From: Gammaproteobacteria bacterium
Lineage (GTDB): Bacteria > Pseudomonadota > Gammaproteobacteria > Pseudomonadales > Pseudohongiellaceae
Assembly: GCA_009692305.1 (NCBI GenBank)
Contig: SHZK01000002.1
Coordinates: forward strand, 124,001-188,000
Direction of reading: 5' to 3'
Length of the DNA: 64,000 bases
Shown here one piece after another: positions 49,849 to 57,593 of the stretch. The stretch's first letter is position 1. Each line of letters begins with the position of its first letter. The notes under the pieces were generated by a model that made no database searches, was not told where the DNA came from, and was given only the letters and a program-made list of their open reading frames with translations. A program made the position numbers and the translations under genes.

Positions 49849-51018
49849 ATGCCCAGCAAGATTCCAGACCTGTTGCACCAACTCGACAGCGTGATTCGTA
49901 TTCCAAGTATCAGTTCGGCGAACCCCGCTATCGACATGGGCAATCGTCTGGTAATCGAGCACCTCGCGGAACAATTTGAAGCACTCGGATTTACCTGCGA
50001 GATCATGCCTTGCGGTGAAGACACCGATAACCTTCAATCCAATAAATGTAATTTGCTGGCGACTCTGGGCAGCGGCCCCGGCGGGCTGGTACTAGCAGGA
50101 CACACGGATACAGTACCCATGGATGCCGCGTTATGGACGGTTGACCCGCTACGCCTGACCGACCGCCACGGCAAACTGTACGGACTCGGCGTTACCGACA
50201 TGAAGGGTTTCTTCCCGATTGTAATGGAAGCCGTGAAGCCATTTCTGGACGCGACATTCAAGGAACCGCTGATCGTACTCGCCACTGCTGACGAAGAGAC
50301 TTCCATGCAAGGCGCCCATCGAATCGTTGAACTGGGCCGACCGCGCGCACGCGTGGCGATTGTGGGCGAACCCACCAGTTTGCAACCGGTGCGTACTCAC
50401 AAGGGCGTCATGATGGAATCGATTCGTCTGCGCGGGCGCAGCGGCCATTCCTCCAATCCAGCGCTCGGCAATAATGCACTGGATGCAATGCATGCTGTGA
50501 TTGCCGAGCTGCTTGACTACAGGAAAGAATTGAAGCAACGCTATACCAGTAATCTGTTCGAGATTCCTTATCCGACACTGAATCTGGGCAGCATTCACGG
50601 CGGTGACAATCCGAATCGAATCTGTGGACACTGCGATCTCGAATTCGATGTGCGACTGCTGCCGGGAATGCACATCGATACGATACGGGAAGAGATTCGT
50701 AAAAGAGTGCAGCGAGTGACTGAGCCTCTGGATATCCAGTTTGAGCTGGTACCTTTGTTTGCCGGTGCTCCTGCCTTTCTCGCCAATGCCGATAGCAGAA
50801 TTCTGCAAGCCGCAGAAAAAATGACCGGGCACGGCGGTATCAGCGTTGGGTTCGGCTCGGAAGCGCCCTTTCTGCAACAGCTGGGCATTGATACGATTGT
50901 GCTGGGTCCGGGCAATATAGATCAGGCTCATCAGCCCGATGAATATATGACTGCAGATATGATACGGCCCTGCATTGAGATACTGCGCCAACTGATTACC
51001 CAGAACTGCCTGCAGTAA
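49849..51018 (+). CDS. argE: Acetylornithine deacetylase
   Basis: Zinc peptidase-family M20 enzyme that removes the acetyl group of N-acetylornithine. The 389 residues show the metal ligands in LAGHTDTVPMD and GVTDMKGF, the general base region TADEET and the dimerisation domain with KGVMMESIRLRGRSGHSS. It lies 55 bases before argA, so both arginine genes may be one unit. Confidence 0.95.
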   Translation: MPSKIPDLLHQLDSVIRIPSISSANPAIDMGNRLVIEHLAEQFEALGFTCEIMPCGEDTDNLQSNKCNLLATLGSGPGGLVLAGHTDTVPMDAALWTVDPLRLTDRHGKLYGLGVTDMKGFFPIVMEAVKPFLDATFKEPLIVLATADEETSMQGAHRIVELGRPRARVAIVGEPTSLQPVRTHKGVMMESIRLRGRSGHSSNPALGNNALDAMHAVIAELLDYRKELKQRYTSNLFEIPYPTLNLGSIHGGDNPNRICGHCDLEFDVRLLPGMHIDTIREEIRKRVQRVTEPLDIQFELVPLFAGAPAFLANADSRILQAAEKMTGHGGISVGFGSEAPFLQQLGIDTIVLGPGNIDQAHQPDEYMTADMIRPCIEILRQLITQNCLQ

Positions 51019-51073
51019 GCTTTACTGTCAGCACACCCAGAACAAGAAACAATACAACACAGAAGCAAGCTAT

Positions 51074-52396
51074 ATGGCCAATAACAATGAAATGATCGAG
51101 TGGTTTCGCTCATCCTCGACCTACATCAATGCCCATCGCAACAAAATCTTTGTCGTGTTGTTAAGCGGCGAGACACTGGCAAGCGCGAACTTGCCGAATA
51201 TAATTTATGATCTCAATCTGCTGCACAGCCTCGGCGTAAAACTGGTGCTCGTACACGGCTCGCGACCCCAGATCACCGCCGCGCTCGCCGCCAGTGGCAA
51301 GCAATCTGCTTATCGCCGCAAGCTTCGCATCACCGAAGCACACAGCATGGCCACCATCAAACAGGTGGTAGGCGGGCTCAGCATCGATCTGGAAGCAATG
51401 TTTTCCATGGGTCTGCGCAATTCACCGATGCAGGGCACCGACATTCGTGTCTGCCGCGGTAATTTTGTCACAGCGAAACCGGTCGGCATTCATGACGGCA
51501 TAGATTTTCAGTACACGGGCAAAGTCCGCAAAATTCACACACGCGCGATCGAACAGCAACTGGCACAAAATAACATCGTGTTGTTGTCCAACCTCGGCTA
51601 TTCCCGTACCGGCGAAGTATTCAACCTTACCGGTGAAGAAGTAGCGACCGAAGCTGCTATCGCCCTCAACGCTGAAAAACTGATTCTGTTTATTCCCAGT
51701 GATGGCATCAAAGACAGCAAGGGCAATCTGCTGGAAGCGCTGTCACCTGCCGATGCACAAACCTATGCCGCAGCTCTGGCGCAAAAGGAAGACACCGAAT
51801 CCGTATGTCTAAGTCACGCGCTGGATGCCGCCGTAAAAGCCTGCGCCAACAAAATCAATCGCTCGCATTTAATCAGTTTCGAAAAGAACGGTGCGTTGTT
51901 GCAGGAATTGTTTACCCGTGAAGGCAACGGTAGCCTAGTCAGCACCGATAGTTTCGCGGAACTCATCGATGCCACTATCGACGACGTCGTCGGCATCATT
52001 GAGCTGATTAAACCGCTGGAACAGGAAGGCATTCTGGTAGAACGTTCTCGTGAATTATTGGAAACCGAGATCGAAAATTTCAAGATTGTAAAACTGGAAG
52101 GCACTGTCATCGCCTGCGCCGCACTCTACCCTTACGCGGACAATCGCGGTGAACTCGCCTGCATCGCGATTCACCCGCAATACCAGAAAAACGGACACGG
52201 CGATCGCTTACTCGCCAGCCTCGAACTGCGCGCGCGCACCCTCAAATTAAACACGCTGTTCGTACTTACCACCGTCACCGATCACTGGTTCCTGGAAAAA
52301 GGCTTCGTAGCCGCCAGCCTTGCCGACCTCCCTGAGAAGAAACAACAGCTATACAACTACCAGCGCAAATCCAAAGTACTGATCAAAAATCTCTGA
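51074..52396 (+). CDS. argA: N-acetylglutamate synthase
   Basis: First step of arginine synthesis, acetylating glutamate. The 440 residues join an N-terminal amino-acid-kinase domain (about 1-285, FVVLLSGETLAS...VHGSRPQITAAL), which in this family binds arginine for feedback, to a C-terminal GNAT domain (about 295-440) with HPQYQKNGHGDRLL for acetyl-CoA. This is the bacterial ArgA fusion. Repeat A copy 3 follows 17 bases downstream. Confidence 0.97.
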   Translation: MANNNEMIEWFRSSSTYINAHRNKIFVVLLSGETLASANLPNIIYDLNLLHSLGVKLVLVHGSRPQITAALAASGKQSAYRRKLRITEAHSMATIKQVVGGLSIDLEAMFSMGLRNSPMQGTDIRVCRGNFVTAKPVGIHDGIDFQYTGKVRKIHTRAIEQQLAQNNIVLLSNLGYSRTGEVFNLTGEEVATEAAIALNAEKLILFIPSDGIKDSKGNLLEALSPADAQTYAAALAQKEDTESVCLSHALDAAVKACANKINRSHLISFEKNGALLQELFTREGNGSLVSTDSFAELIDATIDDVVGIIELIKPLEQEGILVERSRELLETEIENFKIVKLEGTVIACAALYPYADNRGELACIAIHPQYQKNGHGDRLLASLELRARTLKLNTLFVLTTVTDHWFLEKGFVAASLADLPEKKQQLYNYQRKSKVLIKNL

Positions 52397-52413
52397 TTAT
52401 TTTAAAGATGTTC

Positions 52414-52575
52414 AGTGGGAACTGCGAGCGCAGGGTGAATGGGTATTGTGACCGCAGCGATCAAAGCTTAGCACCGACTGACCGAGGGAGACCGCTTTAC
52501 AGGGCTCCCGACCGAGGGAGGGAACCCCGGAGGGGTGCAAGCTACGGAGGTCACAAAACCCATTTACCCGGCGCG
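52414..52575 (+). repeat. Structured repeat A, copy 3
   Basis: Outer arms 52428-52453 and 52549-52574 pair over 26 positions with three changes. The inner stem GGGAG/CTCCC (52486-52490, 52505-52509) holds ACCGCTTTACAGGG (52491-52504). CCCC-GGA-GGGG is at 52525-52535. It sits between convergent argA and folA. Confidence 0.85.
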
Positions 52576-52666
52576 ATCTCCAATTATCCCAGAGCCCAGC
52601 GAAACCAACCCCGGCGCGGTCCAGCCGTATACCAATAACCAGTAAACTTTAAATCAAAGCACTTAC

Positions 52667-53176
52667 TCAACTACGCACACGCTCCAACACACATATACTG
52701 TAATCAAACGGATTACTGTGATCGTGCAAATAATCCACACGACTAACCTCCAACCAATTCCGTTCATCAAACTGCGCAAGCGAAGTATCACCATCCACAA
52801 TCGCATGCACCCGCGTCAGGTGAAAGCGATCCGCGAGCGGTAAAGCTGCGGCATAGAGCGCGGCACCACCAATCACGAATGCTTCTTCTGTACCATCTTT
52901 CACCGCCTGCTCGCGCGCAAACTGAATAGCGTCAGAGATCGAGTGCACCACGTGAATACCTTCAGCCTGGTAGTGCGGATTGGTTGTGACAACAATATGG
53001 GTGCGGCCCGGCAACAACAGTCCTATAGACTCCCAGGTCTTGCGACCCATGATGATGCATTTGCCCATGGTAGTGCGTTTGAAGTATTTGAGATCTTCGG
53101 AAAGATGCCACGGCAAGGCGTTATCACGACCAATAACACGATTGGTCGCCATGGCGCAGATCAGGGATAGCTGCAT
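52667..53176 (-). CDS. folA: Dihydrofolate reductase
   Basis: Reduces dihydrofolate with NADPH. I start at ATG 53176 (MQLSLICAMATNRVIG), matching the family N-terminus. An ATG at 53194 is possible. The 169 residues show the substrate-binding LPWHLSEDLKYFK with the catalytic acid region, TMGKCIIMGRKTWESIG, and VIGGAALYAAALP. It ends 92 bases after the repeat and follows thyA by 31 bases, the natural folA-thyA pair. Confidence 0.96.
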   Translation of the reverse strand: MQLSLICAMATNRVIGRDNALPWHLSEDLKYFKRTTMGKCIIMGRKTWESIGLLLPGRTHIVVTTNPHYQAEGIHVVHSISDAIQFAREQAVKDGTEEAFVIGGAALYAAALPLADRFHLTRVHAIVDGDTSLAQFDERNWLEVSRVDYLHDHSNPFDYSICVLERVRS

Positions 53177-53206
53177 AAATTGAAACTCAAGCATTGGCTG
53201 TAGCAG

Positions 53207-54058
53207 CTACACAGAAAACGGATAGGCGATAGGTTCATGGTGTTGATAGCCAGCAACCTCGAAATCATCGAGTGTTACCCAGGATTCCAGATCATGCAGG
53301 GTTTTGATAGCAGGATTGATGTGCAGGCGCGGCGGCGGGAAAGGATCCCGTTTTAGTTGCACGCTGCGCATCAATTCCAGCTGGTCTTCATAGATGTGGG
53401 CATTGACGATCTTGTGGTACGCGAGACCCGGCGTCTTGCCGCAGATCTGCGCTACCAGTGCGAGCAAGGTGAAGACCTGAATCTGATTGAAGTTGAGACC
53501 CAGAGGCACGTCACAGGAACGCTGGTAACTGGTGAGATAGAGCGTGTCGTTGAGCAGGGAAAAATTGTGCGTGTGCATGCAGGGACGCAGACAGCCTAAC
53601 TCGAACTCGCCGGGATTGTAAAAAGTGACTATTTCGGCGCGGTCATCGATGCCTTGCTGCAGGTTAGTGATAACCTTCTGCAACTGATCTACAGTCGAGC
53701 CATCGGGCTTGCGCCAGGTGCGACCCTGCACACCATAAACCCGACCCATGTCGTCTTTACCCTTGCGCACCGGATTATCAAGCCACGCCTGATTCTGGTT
53801 GGCATTGGCATCCCAGGATTTGGTGCCCAATGCGCGAAAATCCGCGGCATTGTCATAGCCGCGTAAATAGCCCAGCAACTCGGCGATGGCGGCCTTCCAA
53901 TAGCTCTTGCGGGTGGTGATGATCGGGAACTGATTGTTGGCGACATCATAGGTCATGTCGGCATTGATCACCGTGAAGCATTTTTTGCCGGTGCGCTGGT
54001 TCGTAATCCAGACACCCTGATCGATGATACGTTGGCACAAACTGAGATATTGATGCAT
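53207..54058 (-). CDS. thyA: Thymidylate synthase, Vibrio/Shewanella-type ThyA
   Basis: Makes dTMP from dUMP with methylene-tetrahydrofolate. The ATG at 54058 follows a GAGG-like site eight bases after the lgt stop; a longer frame from 54127 runs inside lgt. The 283 residues are longer than E. coli ThyA. The catalytic region is [10 protein letters not shown] with Cys160, followed by [14 protein letters not shown] and the C-terminal YPFSV tail. The arginine loop reads [15 protein letters not shown]. This pattern is the divergent subfamily I know from Vibrio, Shewanella and Alteromonas, not the Pseudomonas type. folA follows. Confidence 0.95.
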   Translation of the reverse strand: MHQYLSLCQRIIDQGVWITNQRTGKKCFTVINADMTYDVANNQFPIITTRKSYWKAAIAELLGYLRGYDNAADFRALGTKSWDANANQNQAWLDNPVRKGKDDMGRVYGVQGRTWRKPDGSTVDQLQKVITNLQQGIDDRAEIVTFYNPGEFELGCLRPCMHTHNFSLLNDTLYLTSYQRSCDVPLGLNFNQIQVFTLLALVAQICGKTPGLAYHKIVNAHIYEDQLELMRSVQLKRDPFPPPRLHINPAIKTLHDLESWVTLDDFEVAGYQHHEPIAYPFSV

Positions 54059-54065
54059 GCGCTGC

Positions 54066-54872
54066 TCAGCCTCGTGCTCGAGTTGGACTGCTGGCCCCGG
54101 GATAGTAAGCAAAGTACAACAGGCCAAGTCCGGCCAATATCATTGGCAAGGACAGCAACTGCCCCATCGTCAACCAGTCGAAGGCAATGTAGCCGAGGTC
54201 GCGGTCTGGCTCCCGGAAGAATTCGATAAAAATCCGGAAGACACCATAACCTATACCGAACACCCCGGCGACAGCGCCACGGAGACGGGGTTTGGATGAA
54301 AACCACCAGACGATAATCAGCAGGGCCACGCCTTCCAGCGCGACCTCATACAGTTGCGAGGCGTGCCGGGGCACTGCATCCACATGGGGAAACACCATGC
54401 CCCAGGGCACGTCAGTGGGACGGCCCCATAGTTCGCCGCCAATGAAATTGCCAAGCCGGCCGGCACCGAGCCCAAAGGGCGCGAAGGGTGCGATAAAGTC
54501 TGCTACATCCAGCAGATTGCGTTTGATACTGCGCGCATAGAGAAATAACGCCGCCAGCACACCAAGCAGCCCGCCGTGAAAGGACATACCGCCCTCCCAT
54601 ACCCGCAGCAGCCACAGAGGATCTTGCAGGAAGCGATCGAAGTTATAAAAGAATACCGAACCGAAGCGACCGCCAAGGACAGCGCCCAATGCACAATAAA
54701 ACACCAGATCGGACAGATGTTCTGCGGTCCAGACTCCTGGCTGGCGTCTGGTCCGGTAGGTTGCCAGACCCCAGGCACCACCGAAAGCGACGATATACAT
54801 AATGCCATACCAGTGAATACTGATTGGGCCTAATGACAGTGCGACGGGATCAATTTGGGGAAAGGTAAACAT
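54066..54872 (-). CDS. lgt: Prolipoprotein diacylglyceryl transferase
   Basis: Inner-membrane enzyme that transfers diacylglycerol to the lipobox cysteine of prolipoproteins, several of which appear in this window. The 268 residues have seven hydrophobic helices, the SFHGGLLG motif with the essential His, and the signature [16 protein letters not shown]. lgt-thyA-folA is the Pseudomonas order. Confidence 0.97.
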   Translation of the reverse strand: MFTFPQIDPVALSLGPISIHWYGIMYIVAFGGAWGLATYRTRRQPGVWTAEHLSDLVFYCALGAVLGGRFGSVFFYNFDRFLQDPLWLLRVWEGGMSFHGGLLGVLAALFLYARSIKRNLLDVADFIAPFAPFGLGAGRLGNFIGGELWGRPTDVPWGMVFPHVDAVPRHASQLYEVALEGVALLIIVWWFSSKPRLRGAVAGVFGIGYGVFRIFIEFFREPDRDLGYIAFDWLTMGQLLSLPMILAGLGLLYFAYYPGASSPTRARG

Positions 54873-55027
54873 GTCTGGAACTTTGGTACCGTGGTTTGAC
54901 CACTGCGGAATTCCTGGTGGCGGTGATTATAGCAAGCCTGCGCCCGGATGCCTGCGATTAATTCCCCCGCAGTCTTCCGAGGCTTCTTTGATTGCTAGTT
55001 GCCAGCAGTTTGCCTACCATTTCAGCG

Positions 55028-55807
55028 ATGTGTCTAATCTTATTCGCGCACCAGTTTGAGTCCCGTTACCCGCTGGTAGTTGCCGCTAACCGGGACGAAC
55101 TTTATTCCCGCCCTTCCCGTCACGCCGACTTCTGGCCCAAGACCGAAGTGAGCAAGCAATTGTTGGCTGGAAAGGATTTGCAGGCCGATGGTACCTGGCT
55201 TGGCCTTGGTGCGAATGGCCGTTTCGCGGCAGTTACCAATATTCGCGATCCTTCCCAACCTGAACGCAAAATCCGTTCCCGTGGCGAGCTGACTCTCGAC
55301 TTTCTGCAAGGCAATAGTTCGCCGGAGGATTACAGCGGGCAATTACAGACTCGCTTCGATGAGTACGCGGGATTTAACTTGCTCATTGGCGACAGGGAAT
55401 CACTTTTCTATCTCAACAACCTGCACCGGGTGCGGGAACGCCTCTCTGCTGGCGTATACGGCTTATCCAATGGTTTGCTGGAATCGCCCTGCCCAAAAGT
55501 CAGCCGGGGTCGCAGGCAATTGCAGCAACTGTTGCAAAGTACAGCCGATTTAACCACTGATCAGTTGCTAGCTATAATGAATGACCGAACCGAAGCGCCT
55601 GATTCCGAACTGCCTGACACCGGCATTCCCATAGAACTCGAGCGTAAGCTATCATCGGCCTTTATCCATAACAGCGAACGCCGCTATGGCACGCTGTGCT
55701 CCACCGCTATCATCGTTGACGCGAACCAGCAGTGCCGCTTCAGCGAACAAAATTTTAGCGACACAGGCAATGTAACTGCGGCACATTATTACGAGTTTTC
55801 CTTTTAA
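55028..55807 (+). CDS. TANGO2/NRDE-family protein
   Basis: A 259-residue member of the NRDE (TANGO2) family. I start at ATG 55028 because the family begins Met-Cys with Cys2 exposed after Met removal, a likely N-terminal nucleophile. The NRDE motif is at 18-27 (VVAANRDELYSRP). AAVTNIRDP and FNLLIGD follow. The function is not established; human TANGO2 is tied to lipid and haem handling. Confidence 0.9.
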   Translation: MCLILFAHQFESRYPLVVAANRDELYSRPSRHADFWPKTEVSKQLLAGKDLQADGTWLGLGANGRFAAVTNIRDPSQPERKIRSRGELTLDFLQGNSSPEDYSGQLQTRFDEYAGFNLLIGDRESLFYLNNLHRVRERLSAGVYGLSNGLLESPCPKVSRGRRQLQQLLQSTADLTTDQLLAIMNDRTEAPDSELPDTGIPIELERKLSSAFIHNSERRYGTLCSTAIIVDANQQCRFSEQNFSDTGNVTAAHYYEFSF

Positions 55808-55858
55808 ATTCTTCTCCAATACTGCTCCCATCCAAATCATTACAGCGCAGGCACTACC

Positions 55859-56440
55859 ATGTATATCCCGGATCATTTTCTGGTAAACAACAGCAAGGAA
55901 ATCGACCGCTTCATCGTCAGCAATGGCTTCGGACAATTGATTTCCAAAGTAGCAGGCGGATTGTTCGCCACGCATTTGCCCTTGCTGTATCAGAGAGATG
56001 CGAAAAAACTGCTGGGACATATCGCGCGCGCCAATCCTCAGTGGCAGGAACTGGAAGGGCAACGGGTATTGGTGATCCTCCCCGGACCCCATGATTATGT
56101 CAGCCCGAGCTGGTATTCAGACCCTGGGGTACCCACCTGGAATTATCAGGCCGTGCACATTACTGGAGTGGCAAAATGCCTCACCGCACCTGAGCAGCTG
56201 GAATATATAGTGCGAGAGCTGACCAGTCAGTACGAGTCCCACTTCGAGTCACCCTGGGTACCGACATTCGAAACCAGCAAGATCAGAGGCATCGTTGGTA
56301 TCGAGATCGCCATCGAAGAGATTCAGTGCAAGTACAAGTTAAGCCAGAATCGTTCTATGGCAGAGCGGCGCAATGTCGCGCTGCAGCTGCAAGATGCGGG
56401 CAATGTGGCGTTAGCCGTGGCAATGCAGAAATTGCCGTAG
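55859..56440 (+). CDS. PaiB-like FMN-binding protein
   Basis: A 193-residue protein of the FMN-binding negative transcriptional regulator (PaiB/Pai2) family. MYIPDHF at the start, FATHLPLLY, GPHDYVSPSWYSDPG and VPTWNYQAVHITG are the conserved strands of this split-barrel fold. Whether it regulates transcription or only binds a flavin is unknown. It stands near the start of the accessory stretch. Confidence 0.88.
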   Translation: MYIPDHFLVNNSKEIDRFIVSNGFGQLISKVAGGLFATHLPLLYQRDAKKLLGHIARANPQWQELEGQRVLVILPGPHDYVSPSWYSDPGVPTWNYQAVHITGVAKCLTAPEQLEYIVRELTSQYESHFESPWVPTFETSKIRGIVGIEIAIEEIQCKYKLSQNRSMAERRNVALQLQDAGNVALAVAMQKLP

Positions 56441-56531
56441 TCGATATTTTCCGACACTGGATCAAAAATGCCCGGCTGGGAAGTTATACCCTTCACGAGT
56501 GAGTAATTAACTCGATAAAGGATCTGTTTGC

Positions 56532-56603
56532 ATGAAGACGCGAGTACACGCTGTCTGGTTGCCTGGTATTTTCCTGCTGACCAGCTGTCCTATTCGCACC
56601 TGA
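56532..56603 (+). CDS. Very short lipoprotein-like ORF
   Basis: An ATG at 56532 opens 23 codons, a hydrophobic signal-like run ending in LLTSC, then PIRT and a stop. It could be a tiny lipoprotein, or the signal end of a lost gene. There is no homology I can name. Confidence 0.25.
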   Translation: MKTRVHAVWLPGIFLLTSCPIRT

Positions 56604-56673
56604 TTCGTCTTTAGCCTCTACTTGACGTAATATTCCTACTGTCTAAATACTGGAATACGGTCAGGAGAGTTGT

Positions 56674-56790
56674 ATGGCGAATGAAGGTTACCACGAGCCT
56701 GTAGAAGAGTTATCGGACGCAACTCGCGATATGCATCGTGCGATATTGAGAGACTATTTGTTTACCGCGAAGTCGCTCAAGCATGATTAA
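56674..56790 (+). pseudogene. Encapsulin-associated ferritin with internal deletion
   Basis: ATG 56674, with a fine AGGAGA site, opens 38 codons. The beginning NEGYHEPVEELSDATRDMHRAI matches the N-terminus of encapsulin-associated ferritin-like proteins (EncFtn). The next residues, LRDYLFT, match a point about 60 residues further on. The middle with the Glu-Glu-His iron sites is gone in frame, and the tail (AKSLKHD) is too short for the usual encapsulin-targeting peptide. It cannot bind iron as EncFtn does. No encapsulin shell gene is present in the window. The stop overlaps the carbonic anhydrase start. Confidence 0.75.
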
Positions 56791-57394
56791 CTCGAAACAG
56801 GCACTACAGCGACTGAAAGACGGCAACCTGCGCTACCTTTCCGATGACATTGCGCCAATACTGATTAACGCAGAGAGTCGTCGGCAATTATTGATATCCC
56901 AAAATCCATTCGCAATCATCCTCGGCTGTTCGGACTCACGGGTACCTGCCGAAATAGTTTTCGGTCAGGGGCTTGGTGATCTGTTCGTTATCCGCGTCGC
57001 TGGCAATGTGGTGGCGCCATCGCAGATTGGCAGTGTCGAATTTGCAGCTGAGAAATTTGGCACATCACTGGTGGTGGTATTGGGCCATACGATGTGTGGC
57101 GCTGTGGAAGCAACCATTGAGCAATTGCAGCGGCCCACCGAATTACGTTCTCCCCACCTGCACTCGATTGTGAGTCGCATTCGTCCCGGTGTGGAACCAC
57201 TGCTGGACGGGGAAGGCAGCGACGATATGCAAGTTCTCATGCGTCGCGCCGTTCGCGCCAACATCGAATCATCCGTGGCAAACCTGCGCCACGGTTCCGA
57301 GATTCTGGAAAGTCTCATCGATAGTGAGAAATTAATGATAGTTGGTGCCGAGTACTGCCTCGAAACCGGCGTGGTTGATTTCATCGAAGAATGA
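56783..57394 (+). CDS. Beta-class carbonic anhydrase
   Basis: Interconverts CO2 and bicarbonate. The 203 residues show zinc ligands Cys49 and Asp51 (CSDSR), His102 and Cys105 (GHTMCG). VFGQGLGDLFVIRVAGN and the IGSVEFAAEKFG strand are typical. The start overlaps the truncated ferritin ORF by eight bases in another frame, so it may use that ORF's ribosome site. The end is followed directly by a piece of NhaA. Confidence 0.94.
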   Translation: MINSKQALQRLKDGNLRYLSDDIAPILINAESRRQLLISQNPFAIILGCSDSRVPAEIVFGQGLGDLFVIRVAGNVVAPSQIGSVEFAAEKFGTSLVVVLGHTMCGAVEATIEQLQRPTELRSPHLHSIVSRIRPGVEPLLDGEGSDDMQVLMRRAVRANIESSVANLRHGSEILESLIDSEKLMIVGAEYCLETGVVDFIEE

Positions 57395-57593
57395 CCTTGT
57401 CGCGGGTTGTGGAGCAGGTTTTACCATGAGCCTCTTTATTGGCTCACTCGCATTCGAAGAAACCCGGGCGAATCTGTTGTTTGACGAGCGGGTTGGAATT
57501 CTGGCTGGATCAATTCTTTCGGGGCTACTCGGCTACCTGATCCTGCGCAGCTGTTATCGAAACAACTCGACAGAATCGGTTGATCAATCCTGA
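57394..57593 (+). pseudogene. nhaA: C-terminal fragment of Na+/H+ antiporter NhaA
   Basis: The frame open through 57342-57593 reads, from about 57400, VAGCGAGFTMSLFIGSLAFEE...ERVGILAGSILSGLLGYLIL, the last transmembrane region of NhaA (about 60 of 390 residues). Everything upstream is replaced by the carbonic anhydrase 3' end. It has no likely function. The ptsP stop is on the other strand immediately after its own stop. Confidence 0.8.

Noticed and set aside
50149-50991. 280-codon open frame opposite argE
   Set aside because: Antisense shadow of argE.
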